Below, in pieces: positions 1-10,866 of a stretch of DNA of 64,000 nt. Positions within the stretch are counted from its first letter, which is position 1; the number at the start of each line of letters is the position of its first letter. Source of the stretch: STC-113 sp964553745 (GTDB lineage Bacteria; Patescibacteriota; Gracilibacteria; BD1-5; UBA2023); NCBI GenBank assembly GCA_964553745.1, contig CAZKLD010000002.1, forward strand, positions 115,902-179,901, written 5' to 3'. The translations under genes and the position numbers were made by a program. The notes under the pieces were generated by a model. That model ran no database searches. It saw nothing but the letters and a program-made list of their open reading frames with translations, and had not been told where the DNA came from.

Positions 1-1
1 A

Positions 2-1102
2 TCGGTTATCACACCGGCTGAACCGGCAATTGCAGAAGATATCGCGATGGAATCTTATATTATGCCTGAGAACCCTATCATAATCCCAGAAGAGACCGCG
101 CAAGAAGAGGCAATCCCTGAAACAACAGAAGAAGTCAAGGCAGAATATGCAGATGATTTCCTTAAGATGATCGGATCAATCGACCCGGCATCTCTAATTT
201 CCATCTGAGATGAAACCGAAGACAGGCAAGCCCTAGGAACCATAGAAGAAGAATTCAGCAAGATCAACTCAGAAAGGAAGCATAGGAAAATTGCAGCTTT
301 CATTATCGATAAGGCAAAATTTCTTGCCAATTACGTTGCGGTATCTGCCGTCGTCTTCTTCATTCTGCTTTGAGTTGCGAATTATTCGGCATATTCGACG
401 ATTGCTTACAATTTCATAAATCCGAACAATCTGAAGAATTCGAGCAAGGAAATACTCAGTGTTATCGATAATTCAAAAATCAAAGTTTTCGCCGATGAGG
501 ATACATCTCTTCTTTGAGCGGACCAACAGAAGACAATCCAAAAGAAGTTAGCCGAAGACAATGCTCAGCTGAGAGACACTTATTTCTCACCTAAGAAATT
601 GGTTCCGCTTAACTCGAATGTTAATCTGAGCGTCGATATTGTCCCATACGAGAACAGATTGATCATCCCGAAAATCTGAAAAAATATCCCTCTCGTAGAC
701 GTGGACTCAAGAAGATGAAATCTCGATTTCACTAATCTTGAAAACATATTCATGAATGAGCTTGAAAAATGAGTTCTTCGCTACCCATGAACTGCAAAGC
801 CAGGCGAAACCGGAAACGCATTCATATTCGGTCATTCTTCGAATTATCCATGGCTGAAATGAGATTACAATGATGTCTTCGCAATGCTGGACCAATTGAA
901 TTTCTGAGATGAGATCATAGTTTACTACAACCAGAAAAAATACACCTACGTGATTACCGAAAAGAAAGTCATAAAACCGGGAAACGTTAAGATACTGGAA
1001 AGGGATCCTACAAAAAAAGAGCTCAGCCTTATGACATGCTGGCCGATAGGAACTTCCATAAACAGGCTTATAACTTTCGCTGAATTGAAATCTGTAAATT
1101 AA
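2..1102 (+). CDS. Sortase (5' end outside the window)
   Basis: Membrane-anchored transpeptidase that would attach sorted proteins to the wall or polymerise pilins. The frame is open from base 2 to TAA 1100-1102 with TGA read as Gly. An acidic, low-complexity N-terminal part leads into one hydrophobic segment (about 341-400), then the sortase fold: IPKIGKNIPLV, RYPGTAKPGETGN, the catalytic His in FGHSSNYPW, the catalytic Cys in LMTCWP and the Arg in SINRL. The Gly of RYPGTA and of IPKIG are TGA codons at positions conserved in sortases. The true start lies upstream. The sorting substrate and sortase class cannot be fixed from this sequence. Confidence 0.9.
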
Positions 1103-1119
1103 AAATAACCTACACTAAT

Positions 1120-1431
1120 ATGAAAGATGCTACATACAATTTCCAATACGATCCGAAAAATCTAGACATGTTCAGGCTTGATGTATTTTCAGGGAATATC
1201 GATATGAGTTTGCTTATTTTGGTGGCGGTAATAGCTGTCGTCTGATTGGCATTCTATATTTTGGGGCCTTGGATGAAATGATATATGCTTGTGACTTCTC
1301 AAGAGAAAAGGAAGGAAGACAACAAGAATAAGATCAAGGAGCTAATAATGATGAAGGAGGTTCAGACGGAGCTCGAGAAAGAAATCGAAGAATCGCTTCT
1401 CAGCGCAGGACTGAAAACCAGCACTATTTAA
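1120..1431 (+). CDS. Small membrane protein with coiled coil
   Basis: A 103-residue protein 17 bases after the sortase and probably co-transcribed. It has one strong membrane helix (about residues 28-50, LLILVAVIAVVGLAFYILG, containing a TGA Gly) followed by a charged Lys/Glu-rich stretch likely to form a coiled coil. I do not recognise a family. Its position suggests an accessory to the sortase, but this is inference. It ends at TAA 1429-1431 and overlaps the 3' end of the convergent gene by a few bases. Confidence 0.7.
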
Positions 1432-2104
1432 CAGTTATGATGATTTCATCGTCAACTGCCGAGAATCATCTTTTCAAAAAATTATAATATATCATGGAAG
1501 CGAGCCTCACGAGGCTCGTTTTTTCCTCTCTGATCACCGACTCCATATGCGCAATATCACTCTGATCGCCATTGAGGGATATCGTCGAGATCACTCATGA
1601 ATTCATGGCGGATCTTATGGCTTTCTGATGCCTCGGCTCTCTTGGCGGGGGCACGAATAGTATCTTCTCCCTCATCTGCTTATAGTCCTTGAAGCTATAG
1701 ATCACATTATTCATGGAAACGCCTATCGTTATCGGAGATTCTGCAAAATCAATCTCGAATCTATTGAGTTCAGGATTGAAATACCCGAGTTCAAGATAGA
1801 GATCTTTCACCATATCGATCTCTTCAGCGAGCGAGATATTGGAGATATGGATTTTCTTCTTGTTTTTGAGGACATCCTCAAAAACTTCCGTAAAAATACG
1901 GAGTTCATCCTTAGGAGAATACACCTCGCTCCAGAGCTTGTAGTCCTTTTTGTAGTCCAGCTGGTCATTTTTCTCTGATGAAAGGAGCTTTGCCATATCG
2001 ACCTCTTTCTCTGACGATGCCTGCTTCGGAACCTTGAATAAGAATCTTTTGTCGGATATTTCTGAATCGATGTTTATAATTGAATTTTGAGTGACCTGTT
2101 TCAT
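1424..2104 (-). CDS. Hypothetical protein
   Basis: A 226-residue, mostly charged soluble protein with no signal peptide and no motif I can name. The start ATG is at 2104; longer upstream frames look non-coding. A standard-code reading would stop at the TGA at 1597, but read as Gly the frame continues 57 codons to a TAG at 1424, through a region of normal protein composition. That last part contains the hairpin that looks like the terminator of the opposing sortase transcript. Function unknown. Confidence 0.6.
1501..1524 (+). terminator. Rho-independent terminator inside an opposing gene
   Basis: The hairpin CGAGCC-tcacga-GGCTCG is followed by six T on the plus strand, 70 bases after the sortase operon. 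It lies within the coding sequence of the convergent hypothetical gene. Confidence 0.65.
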
Positions 2105-2233
2105 GCCTTTTAAAATTATTTGCCGCATTATATGTAAAATCTGCAAATCGGAAAATGATTTAATCGATTGAGAAAATATTGTAGAAATCGTTTTCATCAG
2201 TAACATAAAGCTAAACATTAACCTGATCCGATT

Positions 2234-2848
2234 ATGATAAAGAACCTGATATTCGATTGGTCCTGAACTCTGAGCAATGACCTCGATAATATACATGCAG
2301 TCACGATGAATGTGTTTGAGAAGCTAGGATTGAGCAGATTGTCGCTTGATGAATACAAGAAGGAATTCACTCTCCCCTATATGAATTTTTACCGCAAATT
2401 CAAAAAAGATGCCACAAGGGAGGAGGTCGACGGATTATTCATGGGGGAATTGAGATCAATCTGAAATCCTTCGTCATTTGAAGGCGTATTGGAGATATTG
2501 GAATTCTTGGAGTCAAAAAATATAAGATTGAGTATCTTAAGCTCGCATCCCCAGGAGAAACTAGAACAGGAAATAGAGGATTATTGATTCGCAGGGTTTT
2601 TTCAGGATATCTACGGAAGCGTTCCCGATAAGATCGATGCTCTTAAGAATCTCATGAAGACGAAGGATTTCAAGCCAGAAGAAACGGCTTTTGCCGGAGA
2701 TATGATCCATGATATCGAAGCATGAAAAGAGGCTGGCATAATCACAATTGCGGCCACTTGGTGATATCAGACAAAAGAGAGTTTGTCGGACTCGAATCCG
2801 GACTTTATGATAGATGATATCGCAGAGTTGAAAAAGCTGTTCGTTTAG
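2234..2848 (+). CDS. HAD-family phosphatase (phosphoglycolate-phosphatase-like)
   Basis: Haloacid-dehalogenase-type hydrolase of 204 residues, expected to remove phosphate from a small metabolite in the cytoplasm. Motif I is DWSGTLSND at residues 8-16, with its conserved Gly encoded by TGA (2264-2266). Motif II is the Ser in ILSSH, and motif IV is FAGDMIHDIEAG. The length fits the single-domain phosphoglycolate/pyrophosphatase group with a helical cap. It is divergent from the preceding minus-strand gene. The exact substrate cannot be inferred. A second TGA Gly sits at the motif IV position DIEAG. Confidence 0.88.
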
Positions 2849-2953
2849 GGAATAAGACAAGCGGTAATTCTATCATCCGGACAATCGGCTCAGAAGGGAT
2901 TGCATAAATATGCTATTTCGATACAATCTGGCAAATATTAATTTGAAAAATAA

Positions 2954-3235
2954 ATGAGCGATATCTACATCCTGTATTCAAACATCAATTGGCTGATCGC
3001 CTGCCTCATATTCGTGAGCTACATATTGATAGATTGATTATATGCCAAGTACACTCTGGAAGTCGTGTCATTGAGGCCCGGACAATCGGCGACTATCGGC
3101 TCATTCATGCACTTCCTTTTGGCATTCTGAGTCATCAATTATAATGACAATTGGCTATATCTGTTCCCTCTTGCGATCGGCTCATGGATCGGGACCTACT
3201 ATGTTATCAAGTATGAAAAAATAAAGAATAAATAA
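2954..3235 (+). CDS. Small integral membrane protein
   Basis: A 93-residue protein with about three membrane helices: residues 12-28, a central pair around GSFMHFLLAFGVI, and LYLFPLAIGSWIGTYYVIKY. It ends in a short Lys-rich cytoplasmic tail. TGA is used at ILIDG and LAFG. I do not recognise the family. It sits 7 bases before the pentapeptide-repeat gene and probably shares its transcript. Confidence 0.7.
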
Positions 3236-3242
3236 AAAAGAT

Positions 3243-3821
3243 ATGGACACCCGAAAATTGGCTTATGAAGACGAATCATTCCAGAATATCCAGCTGCAGG
3301 CGCAAGACTTAAGTGGCAGGGACTTTTCTGGATGCACATTTAAAAAATGCGATTTCAGCTGAAGCGACTTCATGTGATCAATATTCTCCGACTGCAGATT
3401 CGAGGATTGCAATCTTTCGAACATTAAAGTCAGCTCCTGCAGCCTCCAAGATGTCAGCTTCAGGAATTGCAAGCTTACATGAGTGATTTTCTCAAAAATC
3501 AACACTTTGCTCATAAGCTGGGATTTCAATAATTGCAAAATCGAGCTCTGCAGCTTTGCATGACTAGATATAAAATGAAGCCGATTCGCCTGATCGGTCA
3601 TCAGGGAAACTGACTTCTCTGACTGCAACCTTACAGGATCCGACTTCACGGAGTGCAATCTCCAATCGAGCAAATTCCAGAATACGAATCTCACTGAATG
3701 CGATTTCACTGAAGCGTTCGATTACTATATCGACCCAACCCAGAACCAGATACAAAAAGCCCGATTCTCAGGGAATCAGGTCCTTAATCTTCTTGCATGT
3801 TTTGAAATAGAGGTAGTTTAG
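3243..3821 (+). CDS. Pentapeptide-repeat protein
   Basis: A 192-residue protein built of A(D/N)LXX-type five-residue repeats (LSGRDFSGCTFKKCDFSGSD and onward). These families fold as a right-handed quadrilateral beta-helix. Unusually many repeats carry Cys (CDF, CRF, CNL, CSL), and several of the usual repeat glycines are TGA codons. Some pentapeptide proteins mimic DNA and shield gyrase, but nothing here shows that role. Its immediate neighbour upstream is the small membrane protein. Confidence 0.85.
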
Positions 3822-3875
3822 CTGTTAGTTATTGGTGTTGGCGGTTGATGATCCAATGAAATATGATTAAGCATC

Positions 3876-3950
3876 TGGATTGCCGCATTGTCGTTCGCAA
3901 TGACGGAGGACGGACGGTCATCACGAGGAGGAACGACGTGGTGATCCGCC
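3876..3950. repeat. REP/MITE-like imperfect palindrome
   Basis: The sequence runs GGATTGCCGC...CGCAATGACGG and then CGGTCATCACG...GTGATCCGCC, forming two roughly complementary arms. It resembles the GGATTGCC/CGCAATGACG palindromes scattered through many bacterial genomes. The gap 3822-4027 holds nothing else I can identify. Confidence 0.45.
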
Positions 3951-4027
3951 AGATTAATGAAATATGGCTGAACATCTGGATTCTATTCCGCACATATCGG
4001 AACCTTATCAGTTCTAAATTCCAAAAA

Positions 4028-4273
4028 CTAAGTTCTTTTTATCAGCTCCATCTTCTTTTTCCGCGGGAGCTTTTTTATTCTGCATTCTTCTTTCGAAGCT
4101 TCTGATCTGTTGTCGAATTCCATCGAATAGACCAGCTTGACAGGCCTTCTCATACTGGTGTACTTAGCTCATAGCTTGGATTCATTGTGCTCCGACAATC
4201 TTCGCTCGAGATCGACGGTTATCCCTGCATACAAGCTGGAATCAGCGCATTCTAGGATATAGACGTAGTACAT
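4028..4273 (-). CDS. GIY-YIG nuclease-like protein (UPF0213 type)
   Basis: A 81-residue stand-alone GIY-YIG domain. It begins MYYVYILECADSSLYAGIT, which supplies the Y-V-Y (GIY) and YAG (YIG) strands. LERRLSEHN and GAKYTSMRRP give the catalytic Arg and the following helix, and the Glu in SKEECRIKKL is the likely metal ligand. Length and motifs match the small UPF0213 group, whose cellular role is not established. One TGA Gly occurs at LGAKYT. It starts at ATG 4273 just before a heptamer-repeat tract. Confidence 0.88.
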
Positions 4274-4277
4274 GTTA

Positions 4278-4314
4278 TAGAATTTAGAACTTAGAATTTA
4301 GAACTTAGAGATTC
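4278..4314. repeat. Heptanucleotide tandem repeat (TAGAAYT)
   Basis: About five tandem copies of TAGAATT/TAGAACT with a 7-base period in the gap upstream of the GIY-YIG gene. On the other strand the unit is CTAAGTT/CTAAATT, close to the CTCAGTT units found elsewhere in the window. Confidence 0.75.
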
Positions 4315-4449
4315 AAATGAAGAAGGAACATTGCATCAATCGATAAAAAAATGAGTGGATTCGTGTCTCCGAAGAATTGCTGACAAAGGGTTTCAGTTCC
4401 GTTCGCGATGATAGATGTCTTAGTTCTATTTTCTCACCCCTCAATCCTC

Positions 4450-4902
4450 TTAATGATGATACCCTGTATTCTTCTCGATTGATTTTATCCTATAAATCTG
4501 CTCAAGGAGCATCAGGAATGCCATGGAATGAGGAAAAGTCATCTTTCATAGGCTGAGTTTCTTCTGGAAATACTGGTTCATCACTTCTTTGTCATAACCA
4601 TAGGATCCCCCTATCACAAATGTGATTTTCGGCTGACGCTGGATCGTCTTATTCACGTAATCATTGAAATCCTCCGTCGACAGCTCATCACCGAGGAAAT
4701 CAAGGCCTATGACATATCATTTCTCCTTATCGATTATCTCCTTTATCTTTTCTGTCTCCTTTCTCACGATGGTCGAGATTTCTCAATTCTTCTCAGGCTT
4801 AATCTTGAATATCTTTATTTCTTTTCAGAGGCGCTTCATGTACTCTGAAATAGGCTTATCAAAGTGGTTGAATGAATCTGAAACTATTATTATCTGAAGC
4901 AT
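4450..4902 (-). CDS. rlmH: 23S rRNA pseudouridine-1915 N3-methyltransferase
   Basis: A 150-residue SPOUT-class methyltransferase that methylates pseudouridine 1915 of 23S rRNA on the assembled 70S ribosome. The C-terminal knot is clear: ITFVIGGSYGYD binds S-adenosylmethionine, LSLGKMTFPHSMAFLMLLEQ follows, and the protein ends in the diagnostic TGYHH. Its length is close to that of E. coli RlmH. The Gly of SLGKMTFPH and of KRLGKE are TGA. It stands alone on the minus strand. Confidence 0.93.
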
Positions 4903-5030
4903 GTTCGCATTGTTAAAATTCAAGCAAGTGTATCCAAAAATATATTGACGGCAAATATATTTGTATTTTAGCGGAAAAACGTACAATGATAGGTACAGAA
5001 AGGTATAAAAGTAAAATTAAATGCACAAAT

Positions 5031-6539
5031 ATGAAAAAATTTATTTTGGCTCTTGCTATTCTCTTGAATACTGTGCCGGCATTCGCAGCCACAAAGGATG
5101 TGAATCTGAGTCCGGGATGGAATGTTTTCTCGACTCCTTATCAATTATCCCGAATATCATATTCGAATACGGATTGAAGCTGACTTTTTTTCTTCAGGAT
5201 GAATAATTGATCATGGGAACAGATTCGCTCCAACATAAACAGCATAAAGCCATTGGAATGATACGCTGTGCTAAATTCGAATAGAGGCGATGTCAGAATG
5301 CATCTGGAATTCCATGATTCTTCCAGCCTTTACTCCATTACGCAATATCTCACAAGCTGATGGAATCTGATTTGAATGATTCCTATCCAGAATCCCATTG
5401 GCTCCATCTGAAATGAAGCGATAAGCTCTATTGATTTCACGAAATCTCAGAGTCTGAACAATCTTTCCAATAAGGTTAATTCGAGTTATGATTGGAATAT
5501 TCAGAATGCAAATCTTTCAACTCCGGAATTATGGGAATCATATTGAATCTATATGCAGAATCCGTGATATTACTGATGGGATCAGGGTACATCCAGCTGA
5601 AACGGAACAGTTAACATCGGCAATCCAGATAATAACAGCAATCAGCTATTGCTCGCATGAAGCAGGAATCAGAGCATATTGTCATTCAGGGTCAGTGCAC
5701 TCAACGATAACATAACTCTTAGCGATATACGGTTCACGGGTACCCATCTGTCCAGCCTCTATAACATAAGGCTCGTTGACTCCAATTGAAATGTCGTAGG
5801 GACAGCTTCGCGATTATCAGATACCTCTTGAGCATTTGAGAACCTGGATGTCTCATCTTTCTCGTCTGTACAAAAAGACACTTCCAAGATACTATTTGTC
5901 ATGGCGGATGTGAACGACAAGACAAGCATCACAGGATTGAAGATGATCCTCAAGATATCAGATTCGCACATAAGATGATCGAATTGAAGGATTATAAATC
6001 TCAGCTGATCCGATGTGGTATCATGAGTTCATTCCATAACCCAGACCATCGCAGCAATCAACAAAGCCCTGAATCCGAACAAGGAGCTTACGACAAGCGC
6101 TCTCAGATTTACGGTGACAGCCCCTCCTAGCTGAAATGGAGTAATCATGAATTCCATTGATGTTTCCGCTTTGCTTTCAGGATACATATGAAATGCTACA
6201 GTGAAGGTCTATAAGAATCTGATATCCCAATCGACGCTAGCCTGAGCGGGGAATATCTGATCGAATCAAAAAATCCTATTATGAGGCAATAATTCAACTG
6301 ACCCAGGAAATACGAATACATTCATCATAACTGTCGAAGGCGCTATTTTAAATCCGAACTCATCCATGAGCGAATGGATAGTGAGACTGGAAGATGTCGT
6401 GATATGAGGCATAAGCACCAGAGCTTATTCCAATATCGCACAGTTGCCCATCTCAGAAGTAAAATAAATCTTATCAGAAATTTATGAAAAAAAACATCTT
6501 AACTTTGCTCTTCGCAGCCTCAATGGCAATAATTCCTAG
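5031..6539 (+). CDS. Large secreted protein, possible 3' frameshift
   Basis: An extracellular protein with a signal peptide (MKKFILALAILLNTVPAFA) and a Ser/Asn/Gly-rich body rich in TGA glycines. The phrases LSPGWNVFSTP and LTSGWNLIGM repeat a motif seen in bacterial surface proteins. The uninterrupted frame reaches TAG 6537-6539 and overlaps the next gene by 56 bases, but the last 40 residues are Arg-rich and look out of frame. A one-base shift near 6420 would give a natural end (IAQLPISEVK) at TAA 6466-6468. This may be a sequencing error or a real frameshift. Function unknown, probably surface-associated with the SLH protein downstream. Confidence 0.7.
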
Positions 6540-7485
6540 TTCATACGCGGCAGTGCCAGCTTTTCCGTCATTCCCCATGGTAATCTGGTGAAACGTTAAC
6601 ATTAGCTCTCAGCCGGCAAAAGCCTGAACTTCTATCGACTTTTTCGATCAGTCGTGAAGGCTCCTGACCCATTACGTCATGACCCGAGATTGAGTCTATT
6701 GATGACCCGACTCTTGAGCTGATCTGAGTCCGACATTCAATGATTTTGCATGAAATCTGACTATTAAGATAAGCGGTTCCAGTTGAAATTTCACCGTTTC
6801 CGGAAATGATTTTGCAAATACCGATCAGGGAAATTGATGTTCTAGGGCGCCAGATATAAGATTCACTCCGAATCTCTGCAGATATGATATCTCTGTCATG
6901 CCCGTTTCAGCTATTCCTGACAGACCGCAACAAACCACAACCCGATTTTCAGACATAGGCTCATCTTTTGCAAAAGATGAAATTATCGCATTAGAGAAAA
7001 AATGACTGATAAGATGATTCCCTGATGATACCTTCAGGCCTAATAAGCCCATAACCAGAGCGGAATTCTTGGCAATCGTGATCAACTCTTCGGAAGTATC
7101 AGTCGCTGGAAATGAGGCATATTCCACATATGCTGACATCCCTGTTTGATGAGGCTGGATGATTCCTTATTTGGAGACATGAAGGAAATTTTGAATCAAA
7201 TGACAGGCCATCTGATGAATAAGGATCTTTATGCCGAATAGCCCGATAACCAGAGCCGAGGCTCTTGCGATGCTTTTCAGGATAGGCGGAATTTCTGCGA
7301 CAGAATCGGGTAATCCATTTGCAGATGTTACTGTTGGCTGGCAGATACCATACATCACGACTGCATCAAGGCTTTGAATAATCAGCTGACAGCAGATATC
7401 TTTAAGGAAATATTTCAGGCCGAATGATCCGATAACCAGAGCCGAAGCTGCAACGATAATCGTAAAGGCATCAGAGTTGAAATAG
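6484..7485 (+). CDS. Secreted protein with three SLH domains
   Basis: A 333-residue exported protein with signal peptide MKKNILTLLFAASMAIIPSS. The first half is a beta-rich Gly-rich region. From about residue 178 there are three S-layer homology repeats marked by FRPNKPITRAEFLAI, FMPNSPITRAEALAM and FRPNDPITRAEAATI. SLH triplets anchor proteins to secondary wall polymers in S-layered cells, so this is likely a cell-surface structural protein. It ends at TAG 7483-7485 and abuts the stop codon of the convergent methyltransferase without a gap. Confidence 0.9.
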
Positions 7486-8223
7486 TTATTTTTTCTGGAA
7501 AATCATCATATCCGAGATGCACTTTATTGTGCCGCTCAGGACTTTCGGAGTTATGAGCGCCACAAGCTCCAATTCGGGATAACCATCTCAGAATACAGAT
7601 TTTCGCGTCGGAGAGAAATATCAATAGCTTTCTGGGTCATATCTTGATGGCATCAATATGCTGCATATGGCCTCTTTTGTACGGATAGAGAGCGATTCAG
7701 CAGAATGCTGCGATAGCACGGCATAGAATCTGTTTACGCTATCCCATATCAGTTGCTTTGCTTTTGAGTCTTCGGGACGGAAGCTATCGATTACAATTAT
7801 ATATCAATAAGGCTTGAGGATTCTTAATATCTCTCCGTAAGCCTTTTTCCTTTGGTCCGCGTCGAGGTGATGCAAGACTTGAAAAAGGCAGACGTTATCT
7901 GCAGAGCTATCAGAGATGTCATTAAGGTTCAGTATGTTTCATATATTCAGTTCAATGCCAGGAAGACGAGATTTTGCCTTGCCAAGCATTTCAGAAGAAT
8001 TGTCCAATCCGCAAAATTCCGTTTCTGGAAATGCTTTTATGAGCTTTTCCAGCTTATGTCACTGTCAGCAGCCAAGCTCGATGCATTTGTTTCACTGTTT
8101 GAAAACTCAAAAATCCCTAAGATAAGGGATATAATGATTCTCAAAATATGAAGCCCTTTTAGCAAGGTTCTTTTCTTTTGAAGGGGCAAGGGCAGTTGTC
8201 GTATAGATATCTATGTTGGGCAT
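7486..8223 (-). CDS. SAM-dependent class I methyltransferase
   Basis: A 245-residue Rossmann methyltransferase. Motif I is CIELGCGQGHKLEKL at about residues 48-62, with the second and third Gly encoded by TGA. FCGLDNSSEML follows as the acidic loop, then VCLFQVLHHLDADQR and ILKPYGYIIVIDSF. The order matches the methyltransf-11 or UbiE-like group, but the substrate is unknown. It is convergent with the SLH gene, and its promoter side faces the long gap before nrdD. Confidence 0.85.
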
Positions 8224-8363
8224 TTTTTGGATATTTTCTTCTATTTAAATCAACTTTAATAATTTAATAGCCATTGTCAAACCTAATTATTTTATTCATA
8301 ATATAGTCCGATTACTTCGATTTCGCCACTATAAAGACACCGAAAAAATTATCGGAAAATCAT

Positions 8364-8430
8364 TTGCAATATTGCAAAAAAACACTATATATAGTGGTAC
8401 GACAACGCAAATACAACCAATATATAGTTT
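8364..8430 (+). promoter_or_regulatory. nrd promoter with two NrdR boxes
   Basis: ACACTATATATAGTGG (8382-8397) matches the NrdR-box consensus, and a weaker copy AACCAATATATAGTTT lies at 8415-8430. The box starts are 33 bp apart, about three helical turns, which is the usual arrangement. Box 1 overlaps a plausible -10 (TATATA 8386-8391) with TTGCAA 16 bases upstream at 8364. NrdR represses ribonucleotide reductase genes when dATP is plentiful. The rest of 8224-8575 is AT-rich with no gene. Confidence 0.75.
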
Positions 8431-8575
8431 TTTAAAATTTGGATGAAAATGGAAAAATATTAATTTTTGGGCTTGTTAATCCAGAAATTTTTTCTATTAA
8501 GGATATATGCTGAATATACAGAATTCGTTCATCCGGATCATAAATCATTTTACCAATTTACCAAACCTAACGCAC

Positions 8576-10780
8576 ATGGCAATATTCAAAGTAAAAAAAC
8601 GTAATTGAGCGATAGTGACTTTCGATAGGGTAAAGATAGAAACGGCACTGAAAAAAGCCATAGAAGCATCGGGATGAAAGGATTTCTCCGAGGTTGCACC
8701 GCTAACTGATGAAATTTTGGAAGGGATCGAAAAGGTCACCGGCAAGAATATCCCTGATATCGAGCTGATCCAAGATAAGGTCGAGGAAATCCTCATAAAG
8801 TCATGACACAACACTGTTGCGAAAAACTATATCCTTTATCGTCAAAAAAGGTCCGAAGCTCGCCATGACAGAGATGTTGTCGTAGAAGTCGGAAAAACAA
8901 TGGACGAATATCTTGACCAGACAGACTGGAGGGTGAACGCAAATGCCAACTCCGGCTATTCCCTAGGCTGACTCATCCTTAATGTTTCAGGTAAGGTTAC
9001 AGCCAACTACTGGCTATCCCATGTGTATCCTGCTGAAGTCGGAAATGCGCACCGGAATTGAGATTACCACATCCACGATCTCGATATGTTCTGCTGATAT
9101 TGTGCAGGTTGGTCTCTTAGGCAGCTTCTGGAAGAATGATTCAACTGAGCACCGAACAGGATAGAATCTTCTCCTCCGAAGAATCTCCAGGCAGCCGTCA
9201 ACCAGATGATAAATTTCCTATGAACTCTGCAAAACGAATGGGCTTGAGCTCAGGCATTCTCATCTTTCGACACATATATCGCGCCTTATGTCCACAAGTT
9301 TGAAGAAGAGCAGAGAAGTGATATAGAGAAATACTGAATGGTATTCGAATCCGAAGAGATCAAAGAGAAATACATCGCAGACAGGACTTATAAATACACA
9401 TATCAGAATCTCCAGAATTTCATATTCTGATTGAATGTTCCATCAAGATGGTGAACTCAGACTCCTTTCACCAATATAACTCTCGATTGGGTTTGCCCTG
9501 AGGATCTTGCTGACAAAGCCCTTTACCTCGGATGATACGACAAGGGTCCATACAAGAAAAAATATTCAGAGCTTAAAAAGGAAATGGATCTCATCAATCG
9601 CGTGCTTATAGAGATATACACCAAATGAGACAATAAATGAAGGGTTTTCACCTTCCCGATACCGACTTACAATATAACTGAAGATTTCGATTGGGATTCG
9701 TCTAATACAGAGCTTCTTTTTGAGATGACAGCCAAGTACTGACTCCCTTACTTCCAGAATTTCATAGGTTCTCAGTTCAAAAGGGAAAAGAACGCAGCCG
9801 GAAATATGGAGACCGTGAGAAATAAGGATGCATATACGCCTTGAGCAGTCCGCTCAATGTGCTGCAGGCTTCAATTAGACCTCAAAGAGCTCCTTAAGAG
9901 ATGAAACTGACTATTCGGATCTGCTGAGATGACCGGGTCTATCTGAGTTGTTACAATCAACCTAGCCCGCATCGGCTATAACTTCAAATGAGACAAAGAA
10001 GGTCTATTCGGTAGAATCGAACACCTTATGTCGATGGCGAAGACTTCGCTTGAGCTTAAAAGGGAAGAATTGACAAAATGGCTTGATAGAGGCTTTTACC
10101 CTTATACTTTCAGATATCTGAAATCATTCAGGAACCACTTCTCCACAATCGGAATCAATGGTGTGAATGAGGCGATCAGGAATTTCACAGGCAACCAAGA
10201 AGACATCTCAACTGAGAAATGAATGGCGCTTGCGAATGAGATCCTTGAATTCATGAGGGAGAAACTGAAGGCATACCAGGAGGATACGGGAAATCTGTAC
10301 AATCTGGAAGCCACTCCAGCAGAATGAACCACTTACAGATTTGCCAGAGAGGACAAGAAGCAGATGGCCGATATCATCCAGGCTTGAACCCTAGAGGCCC
10401 CGTATTATACCAATTCTTCACAGCTTCCTGTATGATTCACGGATGATGCATTCGAGGCTCTGGAATTCCAGAATGAGCTTCAATGCAAATATACTTGAGG
10501 AACAGTGCTTCATTTATATATGTGAGAAAGGCTTTCAGATTCGACTGCTTGCAAAAATCTCGTAAGGAAAGTCATTGAGAATTATCAGCTTCCGTATATC
10601 ACGATTTCCCCTACGTTCTCGATATGCCCTAAGCACGGATACATCGCATGAGAATTCGACTATTGCCCGAAATGCGATGAGGATATCTGATTCCATTGAC
10701 AGAAGCTGGATCTGGATGCAAGGGTGAAATATACTGATGATCCGATGAAGCTGGAACAGCTTAGGCTCCAAGAAGATTAA
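8576..10780 (+). CDS. nrdD: Anaerobic ribonucleoside-triphosphate reductase, catalytic part without glycyl-radical tail
   Basis: A 734-residue class III RNR that makes deoxyribonucleotides anaerobically. An N-terminal ATP-cone (VKKRNGAIVTFDRVKIETAL) is followed by the barrel with YHIHDLDMF, AQAFSSFDTYIAPYV, LPYFQNFIGSQF and RSMCCRLQLD. The C-terminal zinc site is ICPKHGY...YCPKC. Normal NrdD continues within a few residues to the RVxGY glycyl-radical loop. Here the zinc site is followed by about 34 unrelated residues and TAA. The missing loop is encoded by the next gene. Many Gly are TGA. Controlled by the paired NrdR boxes upstream. Confidence 0.93.
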
Positions 10781-10803
10781 TCCAGAATCAGAGAAAGCGT
10801 ACA

Positions 10804-10821
10804 GACGTTGCGCGCAACGTC
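10804..10821. promoter_or_regulatory. Perfect 18-bp palindrome between the nrdD halves
   Basis: GACGTTGCG-CGCAACGTC, a GC-rich perfect inverted repeat in an otherwise AT-rich 86-base gap. It has no T-run, so it is not a typical terminator. It could stabilise or process the mRNA, or be an operator. Confidence 0.5.
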
Positions 10822-10866
10822 TCAATACTTAATAATTTATTTATTACCCATTAATCATTCATACAT

